Shown here: positions 39,231-46,509 of the stretch, in pieces
Numbering within the stretch: position 1 is the stretch's first letter
Layout: the number at the start of each line of letters is the position of its first letter
Assembly (NCBI GenBank): GCA_902826455.1
Contig: CADEEV010000035.1
Span: 1 to 46,509 of the forward strand
Reading direction: 5' to 3'
From: an uncultured Acidobacteriota bacterium
GTDB taxonomy: Bacteria > Acidobacteriota > Vicinamibacteria > Fen-336
Length of the DNA stretch: 46,509 nucleotides
Position numbers and translations under genes: made by a program
The notes under the pieces: model-generated
Told to the model about the DNA's origin: nothing
Databases searched by the model: none
The model's input: the letters and a program-made list of their open reading frames with translations, nothing else

Positions 39231-39283
39231 GGCCCGTGACGGCGGTTTGACATGAAAGGCCGGGTGCCCCGAGCATATATGTC

Positions 39284-40351
39284 TTGGCTTCTCGACCGAC
39301 GGAGATCCGTCTCGCGCTGACACCTGGGAGCCGCTTCGACGCGATCGACGTCACCCAGCGCCTGCGCGAGGACTTCGGCGACGTCCTCCGCAGCCACCCG
39401 CGCTTCCTGTACTCCTCGCTCCACACCACGGCCGGCTACATCGAGCACGGCCTGGCGACCCGGCTGCTCCACCATCGGGACCGTTTGTCGCAGTTCTTCT
39501 CGGCCTTCGGCGCGGTGTTCCCCGCGAACGCGCCCTACCGCCACGACGAGATGGACCAGCGCTCGGAGCTGAGCGAAGAACAGCGCCTCGTGGAGCCGAA
39601 GAACGGCGACTCGCACCTGACGTTCATCGGCGCCGGCATGCGCAACTGCGTCACATACCCGAGCCACGACGCGGCGCCCGTGTACTTCATCGACCTCGAC
39701 GGCGTGAACGAGGGGACGAAGCGGCGGCGCCTCACCGACATCCTCGGCTACGACCTCGAGACCAACGTCGACCGGAGGATCTTCAGCATCCCCGTGTCGC
39801 GCCACTCCATCGACTCGGTCAACCTGGCCGACCCGGGCCTGGGGCTGCTCGAGGCGGCGGACGACATGATCGCCCGCTCGGGCATCGAGAAAGGCCGGAT
39901 CGACATCGCGCTCCTGGCCACGGAGCGCAACGTCGGCCTCACGGTCAACGAGTACGAGACGCTGTTGATGCAGCACGATCTCACCGAGGTCCTCAAGGAC
40001 CCCCTGCGTTACGCCGCGCTCAAGGGGCGCCATGCCCTCGACGATCCGCTGGCGCTTCCCGGCAAGGCCCACGACTACGCCACCTACGACATGGTGCGCG
40101 TGATCAACACGCTGCTCGAGGCCCTCAAGGTCGACGAGTCCGTGGTGGAGCGCCTCGTGGCGAAAGCCATGGCCGTTCCGGCGCGGCGCTTCCTGCGGCG
40201 GCGGCGCGTGAGCTTCCTGGCGTCGGACCAGGCCCACGAAGGCCGTGCCCGGCTGGTGCGGGGAACCTACCAGAGCCCGATCCTGGTGCAGTGGCAGGCG
40301 GCCGAGAGCCGCACGCGCCAGGTCGAGCTGACGCTGACGCGCCTCTCCTAG
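39284..40351 (+). CDS. YjbQ/UPF0047-like protein with long C-terminal half
   Basis: A 355-residue soluble protein. Residues 1-145 resemble YjbQ (UPF0047), with the active-site-like SSLHTTAGYIEHGL at 44-57 and NGDSHLTFIGAGM at 107-119. YjbQ proteins are about 140 residues and have been linked to thiamine-phosphate synthesis. Here 200 more residues follow; part of them (RIDIALLATERNVGLTVNEY at 205-224, then QHDLTEVL) looks like a second, diverged YjbQ repeat carrying the conserved NE motif. The start is TTG at 39284, close behind a TATATG sequence; no ATG in frame fits the conserved N-terminus. The end overlaps the convergent DUF885 gene by 4 nt. Function is unknown. Confidence 0.72.
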   Translation: MASRPTEIRLALTPGSRFDAIDVTQRLREDFGDVLRSHPRFLYSSLHTTAGYIEHGLATRLLHHRDRLSQFFSAFGAVFPANAPYRHDEMDQRSELSEEQRLVEPKNGDSHLTFIGAGMRNCVTYPSHDAAPVYFIDLDGVNEGTKRRRLTDILGYDLETNVDRRIFSIPVSRHSIDSVNLADPGLGLLEAADDMIARSGIEKGRIDIALLATERNVGLTVNEYETLLMQHDLTEVLKDPLRYAALKGRHALDDPLALPGKAHDYATYDMVRVINTLLEALKVDESVVERLVAKAMAVPARRFLRRRRVSFLASDQAHEGRARLVRGTYQSPILVQWQAAESRTRQVELTLTRLS

Positions 40352-42042
40352 TTCCGGGCCGCGTCCAGGCTCGAGCGATCGTCCAGCAGCAGCCACTCGC
40401 TCACCGACAGCGGCAGGCTCCCGTTCGCGAGCAGCGCGTCGTGGAAGGCGCCGAGCTCGAAAGCGGCCCCCGCGTGATCGCGGTACTTGCCGAGCAGCCG
40501 CATCACCTGCCACTTCCCCACCATGTACGTGATCTTCTGCGACGGCGACGCGAGCGCTCCCGCCGCCTCGCCCTCGGCGGATTCCCGGTCGAGGCCGCCC
40601 GCCTCCATGAAGTACGTCACGGCCTGCTCGAACGTCCAGCGGCCCGTGTGCAGGTTCACGTCGACGCCGACGCGCGCCGCGCGATACCGCGACAGCCGCA
40701 GGATCTGGCCCTGGGCAGCCGAGCCTTCCGGATACAGGCCCGTCCGCATCAGCATCTCTTCCGTATAGAGAGCCCAGCCTTCGATCAGGACGCCGTCGCC
40801 GTGCTCGCGGCGGATCTCGTTCGTGAGGCCGTTGGCGATCGAGATCTGCAGGAAGTGTCCGGGGATGCCCTCGTGGCCCAGGATCGGCCGCGGGTCCTCG
40901 ATGGCGGCGCGGATGTAGAAGTTCGGGCTCTTCGGGTCGTAGGTCGGGATGAAGTAGAAGCCGCTCGTGTCGCGCTCGTACAGGCCCGGCGCATTCATGA
41001 AGCCGCCCGGCGCCGTGGGCTTGAAGGCCTCGGGGAGCTGACGGATCGAGAACGCCCCGAGCGTCGGCGGCAGCGTCACGAGAGCGCGCGCCTTCAGGAA
41101 CGCGATCATCTCCGTCTGCCGGCTCTCGTAGGCGGCGAGGAACGCCTGCTGGTCCTTCGGGATGCTTGCTGCTCGCGACGGGTCAGGGTTGGCCATCCGC
41201 GGATCGGGCAGCAGCGATTCGAGACCCCGGTAGCGCGCGAGCTCGGCTTCGCCCAGCATCGCGACCTGCGCTCCGTTCAACGGCAGCAGGTACACGTGGC
41301 GGAGCATCCAGTCGTACTTTTCCGGGCCCATCGCGACGAACTCGGGATTCTGGCCCTGCCGCGACTGCAGCCAGGCCGCGAACTCCTCGAGCGCACGCAG
41401 GGCCGCGTCGCGGGCCGACTGGAAGGCGGCGCGCTCCGTGGGCGAGAGATCGACCGTCAGGGTCGCGAGGCTGTCGCCGAACAGGGAGCCCATGGAACGC
41501 GCCGAGTCCGTCGCGAGGCGCGCGTAGAGGCCGTACGGTTTCGACAGGGCCCTGCGGCCGTCCGCGAGCATCGCCGGCATCGCCTTCAGCCGGGCCGTGG
41601 CCGCGAGGGCACGCTCGCGCTTCGGCGCGTACTCCTTCTTCAGCAGGGAGAAGATGGCGTTGCTGCACTCGCCCACGTAGACCTGGGGGTCCGTCTCCTC
41701 GCGCTGCAGCGTCCGCGAGAAGAAGTCGGCGCCCTCGAGCTGTGCCAGGAACAGGGCCTGGTCCACCTGGTCGTCCTTCGACCAGGCGCTCGTGTCGAGG
41801 GTCTTCACCTGCACGATCAGGTCCTTGACCCGCTGTCGACGCGCGGCGACGGCGCCGACGGAGTAGTCCGTCAGGCGGCTGTCACCCGTGTGCAGGCCCT
41901 GGTCGCTGCTCGAGACGGGGTACTGCTGGTTGCGCCAGACGTAGTAGGCCGAGGCGAGGGTCCGCAGTTCGGCGGGCTCGACCGCTCCGGCCACTGGCGC
42001 CCACAGCGCGAGCACGGCGAGGCACGTCGCGAGCAGCTTCAT
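40348..42042 (-). CDS. Secreted DUF885-family zinc peptidase-like protein
   Basis: A 564-residue exported protein; signal peptide from MKLLATCLAVLALWAPVAGA, which sets the ATG at 42042. The zinc-binding signature HEGIPGH (H390, E391, H396) with the third ligand E421 in IEGWALYTEEM marks the gluzincin-like DUF885 family. These proteins are often annotated as lipoproteins or carboxypeptidase-like enzymes; the activity is rarely shown. The rest is helical, as expected. The ATG overlaps the creatininase stop by 4 nt (ATGA); it is the last gene of the yacL-plsC-dacB-creatininase-DUF885 run. The protein probably hydrolyses peptides in the periplasm, but the target is unknown. Confidence 0.87.
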   Translation of the reverse strand: MKLLATCLAVLALWAPVAGAVEPAELRTLASAYYVWRNQQYPVSSSDQGLHTGDSRLTDYSVGAVAARRQRVKDLIVQVKTLDTSAWSKDDQVDQALFLAQLEGADFFSRTLQREETDPQVYVGECSNAIFSLLKKEYAPKRERALAATARLKAMPAMLADGRRALSKPYGLYARLATDSARSMGSLFGDSLATLTVDLSPTERAAFQSARDAALRALEEFAAWLQSRQGQNPEFVAMGPEKYDWMLRHVYLLPLNGAQVAMLGEAELARYRGLESLLPDPRMANPDPSRAASIPKDQQAFLAAYESRQTEMIAFLKARALVTLPPTLGAFSIRQLPEAFKPTAPGGFMNAPGLYERDTSGFYFIPTYDPKSPNFYIRAAIEDPRPILGHEGIPGHFLQISIANGLTNEIRREHGDGVLIEGWALYTEEMLMRTGLYPEGSAAQGQILRLSRYRAARVGVDVNLHTGRWTFEQAVTYFMEAGGLDRESAEGEAAGALASPSQKITYMVGKWQVMRLLGKYRDHAGAAFELGAFHDALLANGSLPLSVSEWLLLDDRSSLDAARN

Positions 42043-42863
42043 GGTTTCTCCGTCCGCGTGCGCACGGGAGCCTGGGAGAAGCCCCGGAGCGCTCGCAGCC
42101 ATTGTTCCGTCAGGATCGCGAGAGCCTTCTCGCCCTTGGCCGCCGTGGCCCGCGTCGGATCGCCGAAGACCCCGGTCTTCGTGTACTCGGGATCGGCAGG
42201 ATCGCGCGAGAACAGGCCCGGCTCGTAGCCGGGGTAGTCCTTCTCCCGGCCGCTCCCGTAGTCCGTGACGGCCTTGTCCATGTGGACGCGCTGCGGGTCG
42301 AGGAAGAGGTGGATCGACGTCTCGATCTCGTCGGCGTGGCCCCCGGCCTTCTGGGTCGCGAGGGCGCGCAGGGCGTCGGTCTCGAGGTCGTCCCAGGACA
42401 CGACCAGCGTCGGGACGCCGGTCTGCTCGCGAATGTCGCGGGCGACGATCGCGAGGGGAAAGCCTCCGGCCCGCGAGATGCTGGTGTTGAGGAAGACGAT
42501 GCGACGGGCGCCCGAGCGGATCAGCGAGCGCGCCACGGCGTCGACGTACTTGATGAAGACGGACGGATCTTCGACCTCGGTGCCGGGGAAGGCCCGGAAC
42601 GCCGGGAGCCAGCCGTGGGCGATGCGCGGCGCGACGACGACCGGAAGCGCCTCGACGGCGCGCGCCGAGAGATAGTCCGCGACCGTCGCGTCGGCGTTGA
42701 GCGGGAGGTGCGGGCCGTGTTCCTTCGCTTCGGGCCCGAAGGGCAGCACCACGAGGGGCGCCGCGGCCAACCGGGTCTCGGCTTCGGGCCAGGTCAGGTC
42801 CCCGAGGTAGGCGCCCGGGCTCGCGGCCGCGGCGCCGGCGAGGACGAGGGCGGGTAGCAGCAT
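42039..42863 (-). CDS. Secreted creatininase-family amidohydrolase
   Basis: A 274-residue protein of the creatininase fold, which hydrolyses cyclic amides and related substrates such as creatinine, mycofactocin-type peptides or formamidopyrimidines. Metal ligands appear in AKEHGPHLPLNAD near residue 47, the middle RIVFLNTS/GGFPLAI block and HADEIETSIHLF near 180. An N-terminal hydrophobic segment of about 18 residues suggests export, uncommon for this family. The start at 42863 overlaps the dacB-like stop by one base (TGATG), so translation is coupled. Its end overlaps the DUF885 start (ATGA). Placement among wall and peptide hydrolases suggests a lactam or peptide substrate. Confidence 0.85.
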   Translation of the reverse strand: MLLPALVLAGAAAASPGAYLGDLTWPEAETRLAAAPLVVLPFGPEAKEHGPHLPLNADATVADYLSARAVEALPVVVAPRIAHGWLPAFRAFPGTEVEDPSVFIKYVDAVARSLIRSGARRIVFLNTSISRAGGFPLAIVARDIREQTGVPTLVVSWDDLETDALRALATQKAGGHADEIETSIHLFLDPQRVHMDKAVTDYGSGREKDYPGYEPGLFSRDPADPEYTKTGVFGDPTRATAAKGEKALAILTEQWLRALRGFSQAPVRTRTEKP

Positions 42864-44302
42864 CACCGCGCGAGCAGGGTGACGATCTCGTCGATCGCCG
42901 CCGTGGTGTCGCGTCCCTTCAGCGTGTTGTGGTTCGCGACGATCGAGAACACGTACCGGTCGCCCGCGCGACTCGTCACGTAGCCCGCGAGGGCGTTGGC
43001 CTGCTTGAGGGTCCCGGTCTTCGCCTGGACCCGGCCCTCGGCCGGAGTGCCGCGCAGGCGCCTCTCGAGGGTGCCGTCGACGCCGGCCGTCGGCAGGCTG
43101 TCGCGAAACACCGCCGCCTGCGGGTGGCTCTCCATGGCCACGAGCAGGTCGACGAGGTCGTGGGGGCGCAGCATGTCGGTACGCGACAGCCCCGAGCCGT
43201 CCTCCAGCGCCGCCACGAGGCCCGGCACGCCCAGGCGCTGGGCGAAGTCGGCCACGACCTCCCGGCTCTTCTCGAGGCTGCCTTCGCCGCGGCCCGCGAC
43301 CCCGAGCAGCCGGCGCAGGATCTCGGCGTGCAGGTTGTTGCTCGGCTTGTTGACGCCCTTGACCAGCTCCCGCAGGGGCGGGCTCTCGCGGGAGGCGAGC
43401 ACGCGCGCCCCGGGTGGCGCGGGAGTCGCGGTGGTCGTGATCTCGCCCGTGACCTCGATGCCGCGGGTGCGGAGCAGCTCCGCGAAGACCGTGGTCGCAT
43501 AGCGGGCCGGATCCTCGAGGGCGACCTCGAGGTCGTCGCGGGCGCCTCCCAGCGGATAGGTGCCCGAGAGCTCGATGCGGCTGCTCCCGAGGGGCCGCAC
43601 CAGCGTCAGATCGCTCTCGACGCCCGCGAGCGCGGTCGTGACCGAGGAGACGACGGAGTAGTACGCGGACGCCGGCACGCGATCCACGACGGCGGGATCG
43701 CCGACCCGGCTGCCCGGCAGCACGCTCAGGGTCGCGCACGCGTCGTTCCACGAGAGCGCCGACACCTCGGCTCCGTAGCACCAGACGAGGTCGGCCCACT
43801 CCCAGTCCTCGGGGCGCCGGTCCCGCAGGAGGCTCTCGTCGCCCACGAGGCGGCCCTGGATCCGGCTCACGCCGGCCGCGATCAGCGCGTCCGCCAGCAC
43901 GTCGAAGCCGGTCCGGCCGTCGGGGTCCTTCCGCGCCAGCACGGGATCGCCACGGCCGACGAGGTAGAGATCGCCGAGGAGTCGTCCCTGGCCGTCGATC
44001 GGCGCGCTCGTCTCGAGGGTGGTGCGCATGCGGTACTCGGGCCCGAGCACGTCGAGGGCGGCGGCCGTCGTGACGAGCTTCATCGTGGACGCCGGCGTCA
44101 TGTTCTTGCGGGCGTTGCGCTCGTAGAGCACCTGGCCGGTCTTCCCGCTGCGGATCTCCGCGGCCCAGAACAACGGCTCGAACTGGGGCCGGTCCAGGAT
44201 CCTGTCCACGGCCTTCTTGAGGGCCGCCGGCGCCAGCTCGCGGCCCGAAGCGAGGGGCGCCGCCACCAACAGCGAAAGGACGATGAGCCTCGTCTTCGTC
44301 AC
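42863..44302 (-). CDS. dacB: D-alanyl-D-alanine carboxypeptidase/endopeptidase (PBP4, S13)
   Basis: A 479-residue periplasmic penicillin-binding protein of the DacB/PBP4 class that trims or opens peptidoglycan crosslinks. Signal peptide at residues 1-20. The penicilloyl-serine motifs are complete: S72-x-x-K75 (STMK), S321-x-N323 (SNN) and K428-T-G. The insertion between motifs 1 and 2 typical of PBP4 (residues about 95-300) is present, with GDLYLVGRGDPVL and ISALSWNDACATL-like blocks. The start is GTG at 44302, overlapping the plsC stop (GTGA), and its stop shares a base with the creatininase start. The operon joins lipid synthesis with wall maturation. Confidence 0.93.
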   Translation of the reverse strand: MTKTRLIVLSLLVAAPLASGRELAPAALKKAVDRILDRPQFEPLFWAAEIRSGKTGQVLYERNARKNMTPASTMKLVTTAAALDVLGPEYRMRTTLETSAPIDGQGRLLGDLYLVGRGDPVLARKDPDGRTGFDVLADALIAAGVSRIQGRLVGDESLLRDRRPEDWEWADLVWCYGAEVSALSWNDACATLSVLPGSRVGDPAVVDRVPASAYYSVVSSVTTALAGVESDLTLVRPLGSSRIELSGTYPLGGARDDLEVALEDPARYATTVFAELLRTRGIEVTGEITTTATPAPPGARVLASRESPPLRELVKGVNKPSNNLHAEILRRLLGVAGRGEGSLEKSREVVADFAQRLGVPGLVAALEDGSGLSRTDMLRPHDLVDLLVAMESHPQAAVFRDSLPTAGVDGTLERRLRGTPAEGRVQAKTGTLKQANALAGYVTSRAGDRYVFSIVANHNTLKGRDTTAAIDEIVTLLAR

Positions 44303-45003
44303 GCCTGGCCCTCGACACAGCCGCGCCGCACGATCGCCTCGACCTCGGCGGCGAAGGCGGCCGCGCCGTCCGCGTCGCGGCCCGCGCTCGACAGAGGCGG
44401 GTGGATCCGGAGCCGCACCGTGCCGGGGCGCAGCGTCTTGATGCCCCGGGGCACGACGCCCTTCACGCCCACGATCGACACCGGCACGACGGGCACCGCG
44501 GCCTCGACGGCGAGGCTGAGGGTTCCGCGCTTGAAGTGACCGACCTCGGCCGTGGCGCTCCGCGTGCCCTCGGGGAACACCGCGACGGGCGTACCGCGCT
44601 GGATGCGCTCGGCCGCGCGCGCGAGGCTGCGCCGGGCCCGGAACGCGTTGCCCCGGTCGATCGACACGTGCCCTCCCAGGAACAGATACCAGCCGAGGAA
44701 CGGGATCAGGTTGAGCGACTTCTTGTAGATGATCCGGAACGACACCGGAAGGTAGCCGAACAGGATGGGGATGTCGAGAGCGCTGCCGTGGTTCGCGGCG
44801 TAGACCGCCGGTCCCCGGGGAATGTGCTCGAGGCCCTCCACCACGACCTCGACGCCGCAGCTCACGAGGATGACGCGCGCCCAGTGCCGGGCGATGCGGT
44901 GGGCCGCGCGGCCGCTACGATCGAGGAGCCCCAGGAGCAGCGCCGGCCCCCCCATGACCAGGGTGTCGAGGGCGATGACGGGGACGGCGAGCAGCGCCCT
45001 CAC
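44299..45003 (-). CDS. plsC: 1-acyl-sn-glycerol-3-phosphate acyltransferase
   Basis: A 234-residue membrane-associated acyltransferase that makes phosphatidic acid from lysophosphatidic acid. One N-terminal membrane segment is followed by the catalytic H72-x4-D77 (NHGSALD), the FPEGTRS block at 143-149 and VVPVSIVGVKG near 170. Length and motif spacing are typical. It starts with GTG at 45003, 16 nt after the yacL stop. It overlaps the next gene by 4 nt (GTGA). Use of acyl-ACP or acyl-CoA cannot be decided. Confidence 0.93.
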   Translation of the reverse strand: MRALLAVPVIALDTLVMGGPALLLGLLDRSGRAAHRIARHWARVILVSCGVEVVVEGLEHIPRGPAVYAANHGSALDIPILFGYLPVSFRIIYKKSLNLIPFLGWYLFLGGHVSIDRGNAFRARRSLARAAERIQRGTPVAVFPEGTRSATAEVGHFKRGTLSLAVEAAVPVVPVSIVGVKGVVPRGIKTLRPGTVRLRIHPPLSSAGRDADGAAAFAAEVEAIVRRGCVEGQA

Positions 45004-45019
45004 GATCGCGTCGGGACGG

Positions 45020-46186
45020 CTAGTCGGCCGCCTTGGGCAACTCGCCCGCGGCCTCTTCGGTGACGCCCTCGCGCACGCTCTCGGCCGCCGCGCTCGGCGT
45101 CCCCACCGGACCCGTCACCGGCGGGAAGCGTTCGGTGCGCGTGCGCCCGTCGCGCAGCCGCTCCGCCCGCTCCGGGATGCGGAAGCGGCCGGTCTCCGTC
45201 TCGGCGGTGCCGGCCTCGGGCCAGCGGCAGAAGATCATCTTGCCGGCGGTCGTCTGCAGGACGCTCGTGACCGAGACCTCGATGGTCTTGCCCAGCGCGC
45301 GCTTGCCCTGGTCCACCACGACCATCGTGCCGTCGTCGAGGTAGCCGACGCCCTGGCCCTGCTCCTTGCCTTCCTTCAGGATGAAGACGCGCATGATCTC
45401 CCCCGGCAGCACCACGGGCTTGAGGGAGTTCGCGAGCTCGTTGATGTTCAGGACCGAGACGCCGCGCAGCTGGGCGACCTTGTTGAGGTTGAAGTCGGTG
45501 GTGACGATCTTGCCGCTCATCTTGCGCGCGAGCTCGATGAGCTTCAGGTCCACCTCGCGCACTTCCGGGAAATCGGTCTCCACGATCTGCACGTGGACGT
45601 TCCCCATCTTCTGGACCTTCTGCAGGATGTCGAGGCCGCGCCGCCCGCGGTTCCGCTTCAGCGAGTCCGTGGAGTCCGCCACCTGCTGGAGCTCGCGGAG
45701 CACGAACTGCGGGGCCACGAGGGTCCCCTCGAGGAAGCCGGTCTCGCAGATGTCCGCGATGCGGCCGTCGATGATGACCGACGTGTCGAGGATCTTGTAC
45801 TGGTGGAGGCTGGCCGAGTCGCGGAAGGCGGCGATGATGCGCGCCGGCTCGAACCACTCGCCGTGCTGGGCGCCGACCGCGATCCCCATGTAGATGAGGA
45901 TCACCACGAGCAGCACGTGGAAGAAGTGCTCCCCGAAGAGCTCGACGCCCCGCAGCGCCCCCCAGGTGAGGTGGGCGCCGATCAAGCCCGTGACGCCCCC
46001 GACGAGGGCGCCCACGAGCTGGTGGCCCGGCACGCTGCGGGTCTTGATCTCGAGGCCGATGACGATCAGCCCGGCCAAGGCTCCGAGCCCGGCGCCGACG
46101 ACCGGCCCCCAGGGGTTGGGAATGTAGAAGTAGCCGGCGTTCACGAGGACGAACAGCACGAAGATGCGGAAGAAGACGAGCCACAT
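45020..46186 (-). CDS. yacL: Membrane-anchored PIN/TRAM domain protein
   Basis: A 388-residue protein of the B. subtilis YacL type. Four hydrophobic helices occupy residues 1-105. A PIN nuclease domain follows with acidic residues D134 (ILDTSVIIDGRI), E165 and D231 (VTTDFNLNK). A TRAM RNA-binding domain covers about 257-320 (PGEIMRVFILKEGKEQGQGVG is its start). A 65-residue Thr/Glu/Arg-rich tail ends the protein. The ATG at 46186 was chosen because the first helix starts there; the open frame continues upstream without support. In Firmicutes yacL stands beside ispD-ispF; here those genes are about 42 kb away on the same strand. The RNA target is unknown. First gene of the envelope operon. Confidence 0.9.
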   Translation of the reverse strand: MWLVFFRIFVLFVLVNAGYFYIPNPWGPVVGAGLGALAGLIVIGLEIKTRSVPGHQLVGALVGGVTGLIGAHLTWGALRGVELFGEHFFHVLLVVILIYMGIAVGAQHGEWFEPARIIAAFRDSASLHQYKILDTSVIIDGRIADICETGFLEGTLVAPQFVLRELQQVADSTDSLKRNRGRRGLDILQKVQKMGNVHVQIVETDFPEVREVDLKLIELARKMSGKIVTTDFNLNKVAQLRGVSVLNINELANSLKPVVLPGEIMRVFILKEGKEQGQGVGYLDDGTMVVVDQGKRALGKTIEVSVTSVLQTTAGKMIFCRWPEAGTAETETGRFRIPERAERLRDGRTRTERFPPVTGPVGTPSAAAESVREGVTEEAAGELPKAAD

Positions 46187-46231
46187 GGGACAGGACCCTC
46201 GAGGCCGGGGCCGCCCGGCGCCCGCAATGAA

Positions 46232-46260
46232 GGGAATGATGCGCGGCCGGGGGGAATGAT
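46232..46260. repeat. Direct repeats GGGAATGAT upstream of yacL
   Basis: GGGAATGAT occurs at 46232-46240 and again at 46252-46260, exactly 20 bp apart, which is about two helical turns. A third AATGA is at 46226-46230. They lie 46-74 bp upstream of the yacL start and may be a regulator site; low confidence because the sequence is short. Confidence 0.3.
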
Positions 46261-46280
46261 AAACCCGGGCCGATCCGGGT
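46260..46280 (-). terminator. Possible weak terminator of the right-edge gene
   Basis: On the minus strand ACCCGG-ATCGGC-CCGGGT forms a 6-bp GC-rich stem with a 6-nt loop (46280-46263), followed by TTTATCATT. It lies 20 nt after the stop codon of the partial gene. The T-tract is short, so termination would be partial at best. Confidence 0.35.
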
Positions 46281-46299
46281 GCCATCGTGCGACGGCTGG

Positions 46300-46509
46300 C
46301 TAGGGGACCGCTGCCCCACACGACAGGTTGCGCGCTCGGCAGAAAGCTTCGAAGGCGGCCCGAATCTCGGGGTTGTCGGGCTGACTTCGCAGGGCGCCCT
46401 CGTAGAGAGCGACGATCTGCTCTGCCGGAATCTGCGACAGGTCGGCCAGGACCGGTGCGCCCGCGGGAGCCTGTTCGGCGCCGGCCAGCCGTGCCTGCGC
46501 CTGCTCGTT
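46300..46509 (-). CDS. Unknown protein, C-terminal fragment
   Basis: The last 69 codons of a gene that enters from the right edge, ending in TAG at 46302-46300. The visible part is Ala/Gln/Glu-rich at first (QAQARLAGAEQAPAGAP), then helical (DLSQIPAEQIVALYEGALR), and contains two Cys near the end (FCRARNLSCG). It could be a periplasmic or tetratricopeptide-like tail, but nothing recognisable is present. It lies 113 nt upstream of yacL on the same strand with a weak hairpin between. Confidence 0.6.
   Translation of the reverse strand, partial: NEQAQARLAGAEQAPAGAPVLADLSQIPAEQIVALYEGALRSQPDNPEIRAAFEAFCRARNLSCGAAVP

Overview
The window is a dense, very GC-rich (roughly 70% by eye) bacterial chromosome segment with no sign of mobile DNA. 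A TonB-dependent receptor, many Sec-type signal peptides, and Wzx/Wzy and AlgI/AlgX-like polysaccharide genes point to a Gram-negative envelope. The mix of a yacL-type PIN/TRAM protein, ispD-ispF-rlmB beside the tRNA/tuf operon, abundant secreted serine hydrolases, an amidohydrolase and a DUF885 peptidase fits Acidobacteriota best. That placement is an inference and only moderately secure.

Layout. Positions 1-5754 (minus strand) hold conserved housekeeping genes: rmuC, ispD, ispF and rlmB, then a tRNA operon Thr(TGT)-Tyr(GTA)-Gly(TCC)-Thr(GGT) reading into tuf, the same tRNA order as the E. coli tufB operon. A 6-phosphogluconate-dehydrogenase-like reductase and a DUF3052 protein lie upstream. 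Positions 5795-8743 encode a UvrD helicase fused to an iron-sulfur RecB-type nuclease. Positions 8852-13959 (plus) carry a serine hydrolase, a quinone oxidoreductase, an OSBS/N-acylamino acid racemase and a YkvI-like transporter.

Positions 13937-20047 form a divergon: a TonB-dependent receptor plus serine hydrolase on the minus strand, and a membrane-anchored serine hydrolase on the plus strand. Both promoters carry a copy of the same 16-bp near-palindromic operator. Positions 19989-22539 are an unusual three-gene operon: a pseudo-receiver/RsbW-type ATPase, a free-standing B3/B4 editing-like protein and an RpiR regulator. Positions 22603-33330 are a surface polysaccharide locus: a GT39-like membrane protein, three GT4 glycosyltransferases, an O-antigen-ligase/polymerase-like protein, a flippase, an AlgX-like and an AlgI-like acetylation pair, and a secreted GH18 hydrolase in the acetylation operon. 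Positions 33389-42042 hold an MBL-fold hydrolase, another serine hydrolase, a gamma-glutamyltransferase-like enzyme, an amidohydrolase, a two-part YjbQ-like protein and a DUF885 peptidase. Positions 39198-46186 also include an envelope operon on the minus strand: yacL-plsC-dacB-creatininase-DUF885. A partial gene of unknown function runs off the right edge.

Recurring architecture. The strand switches twelve times. All six convergent junctions overlap tail to tail (4 to 104 nt), and all six divergent gaps are 56-179 bp. Neighbours in operons are mostly joined by 4-nt overlaps that use all four possible NTGA junctions (ATGA, GTGA, TTGA, CTGA). Several genes have a -10 hexamer only 6-11 nt before the start codon and no Shine-Dalgarno, suggesting leaderless mRNAs. 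No CRISPR array, insertion sequence, attachment site or gene-free stretch longer than 300 bases was seen.
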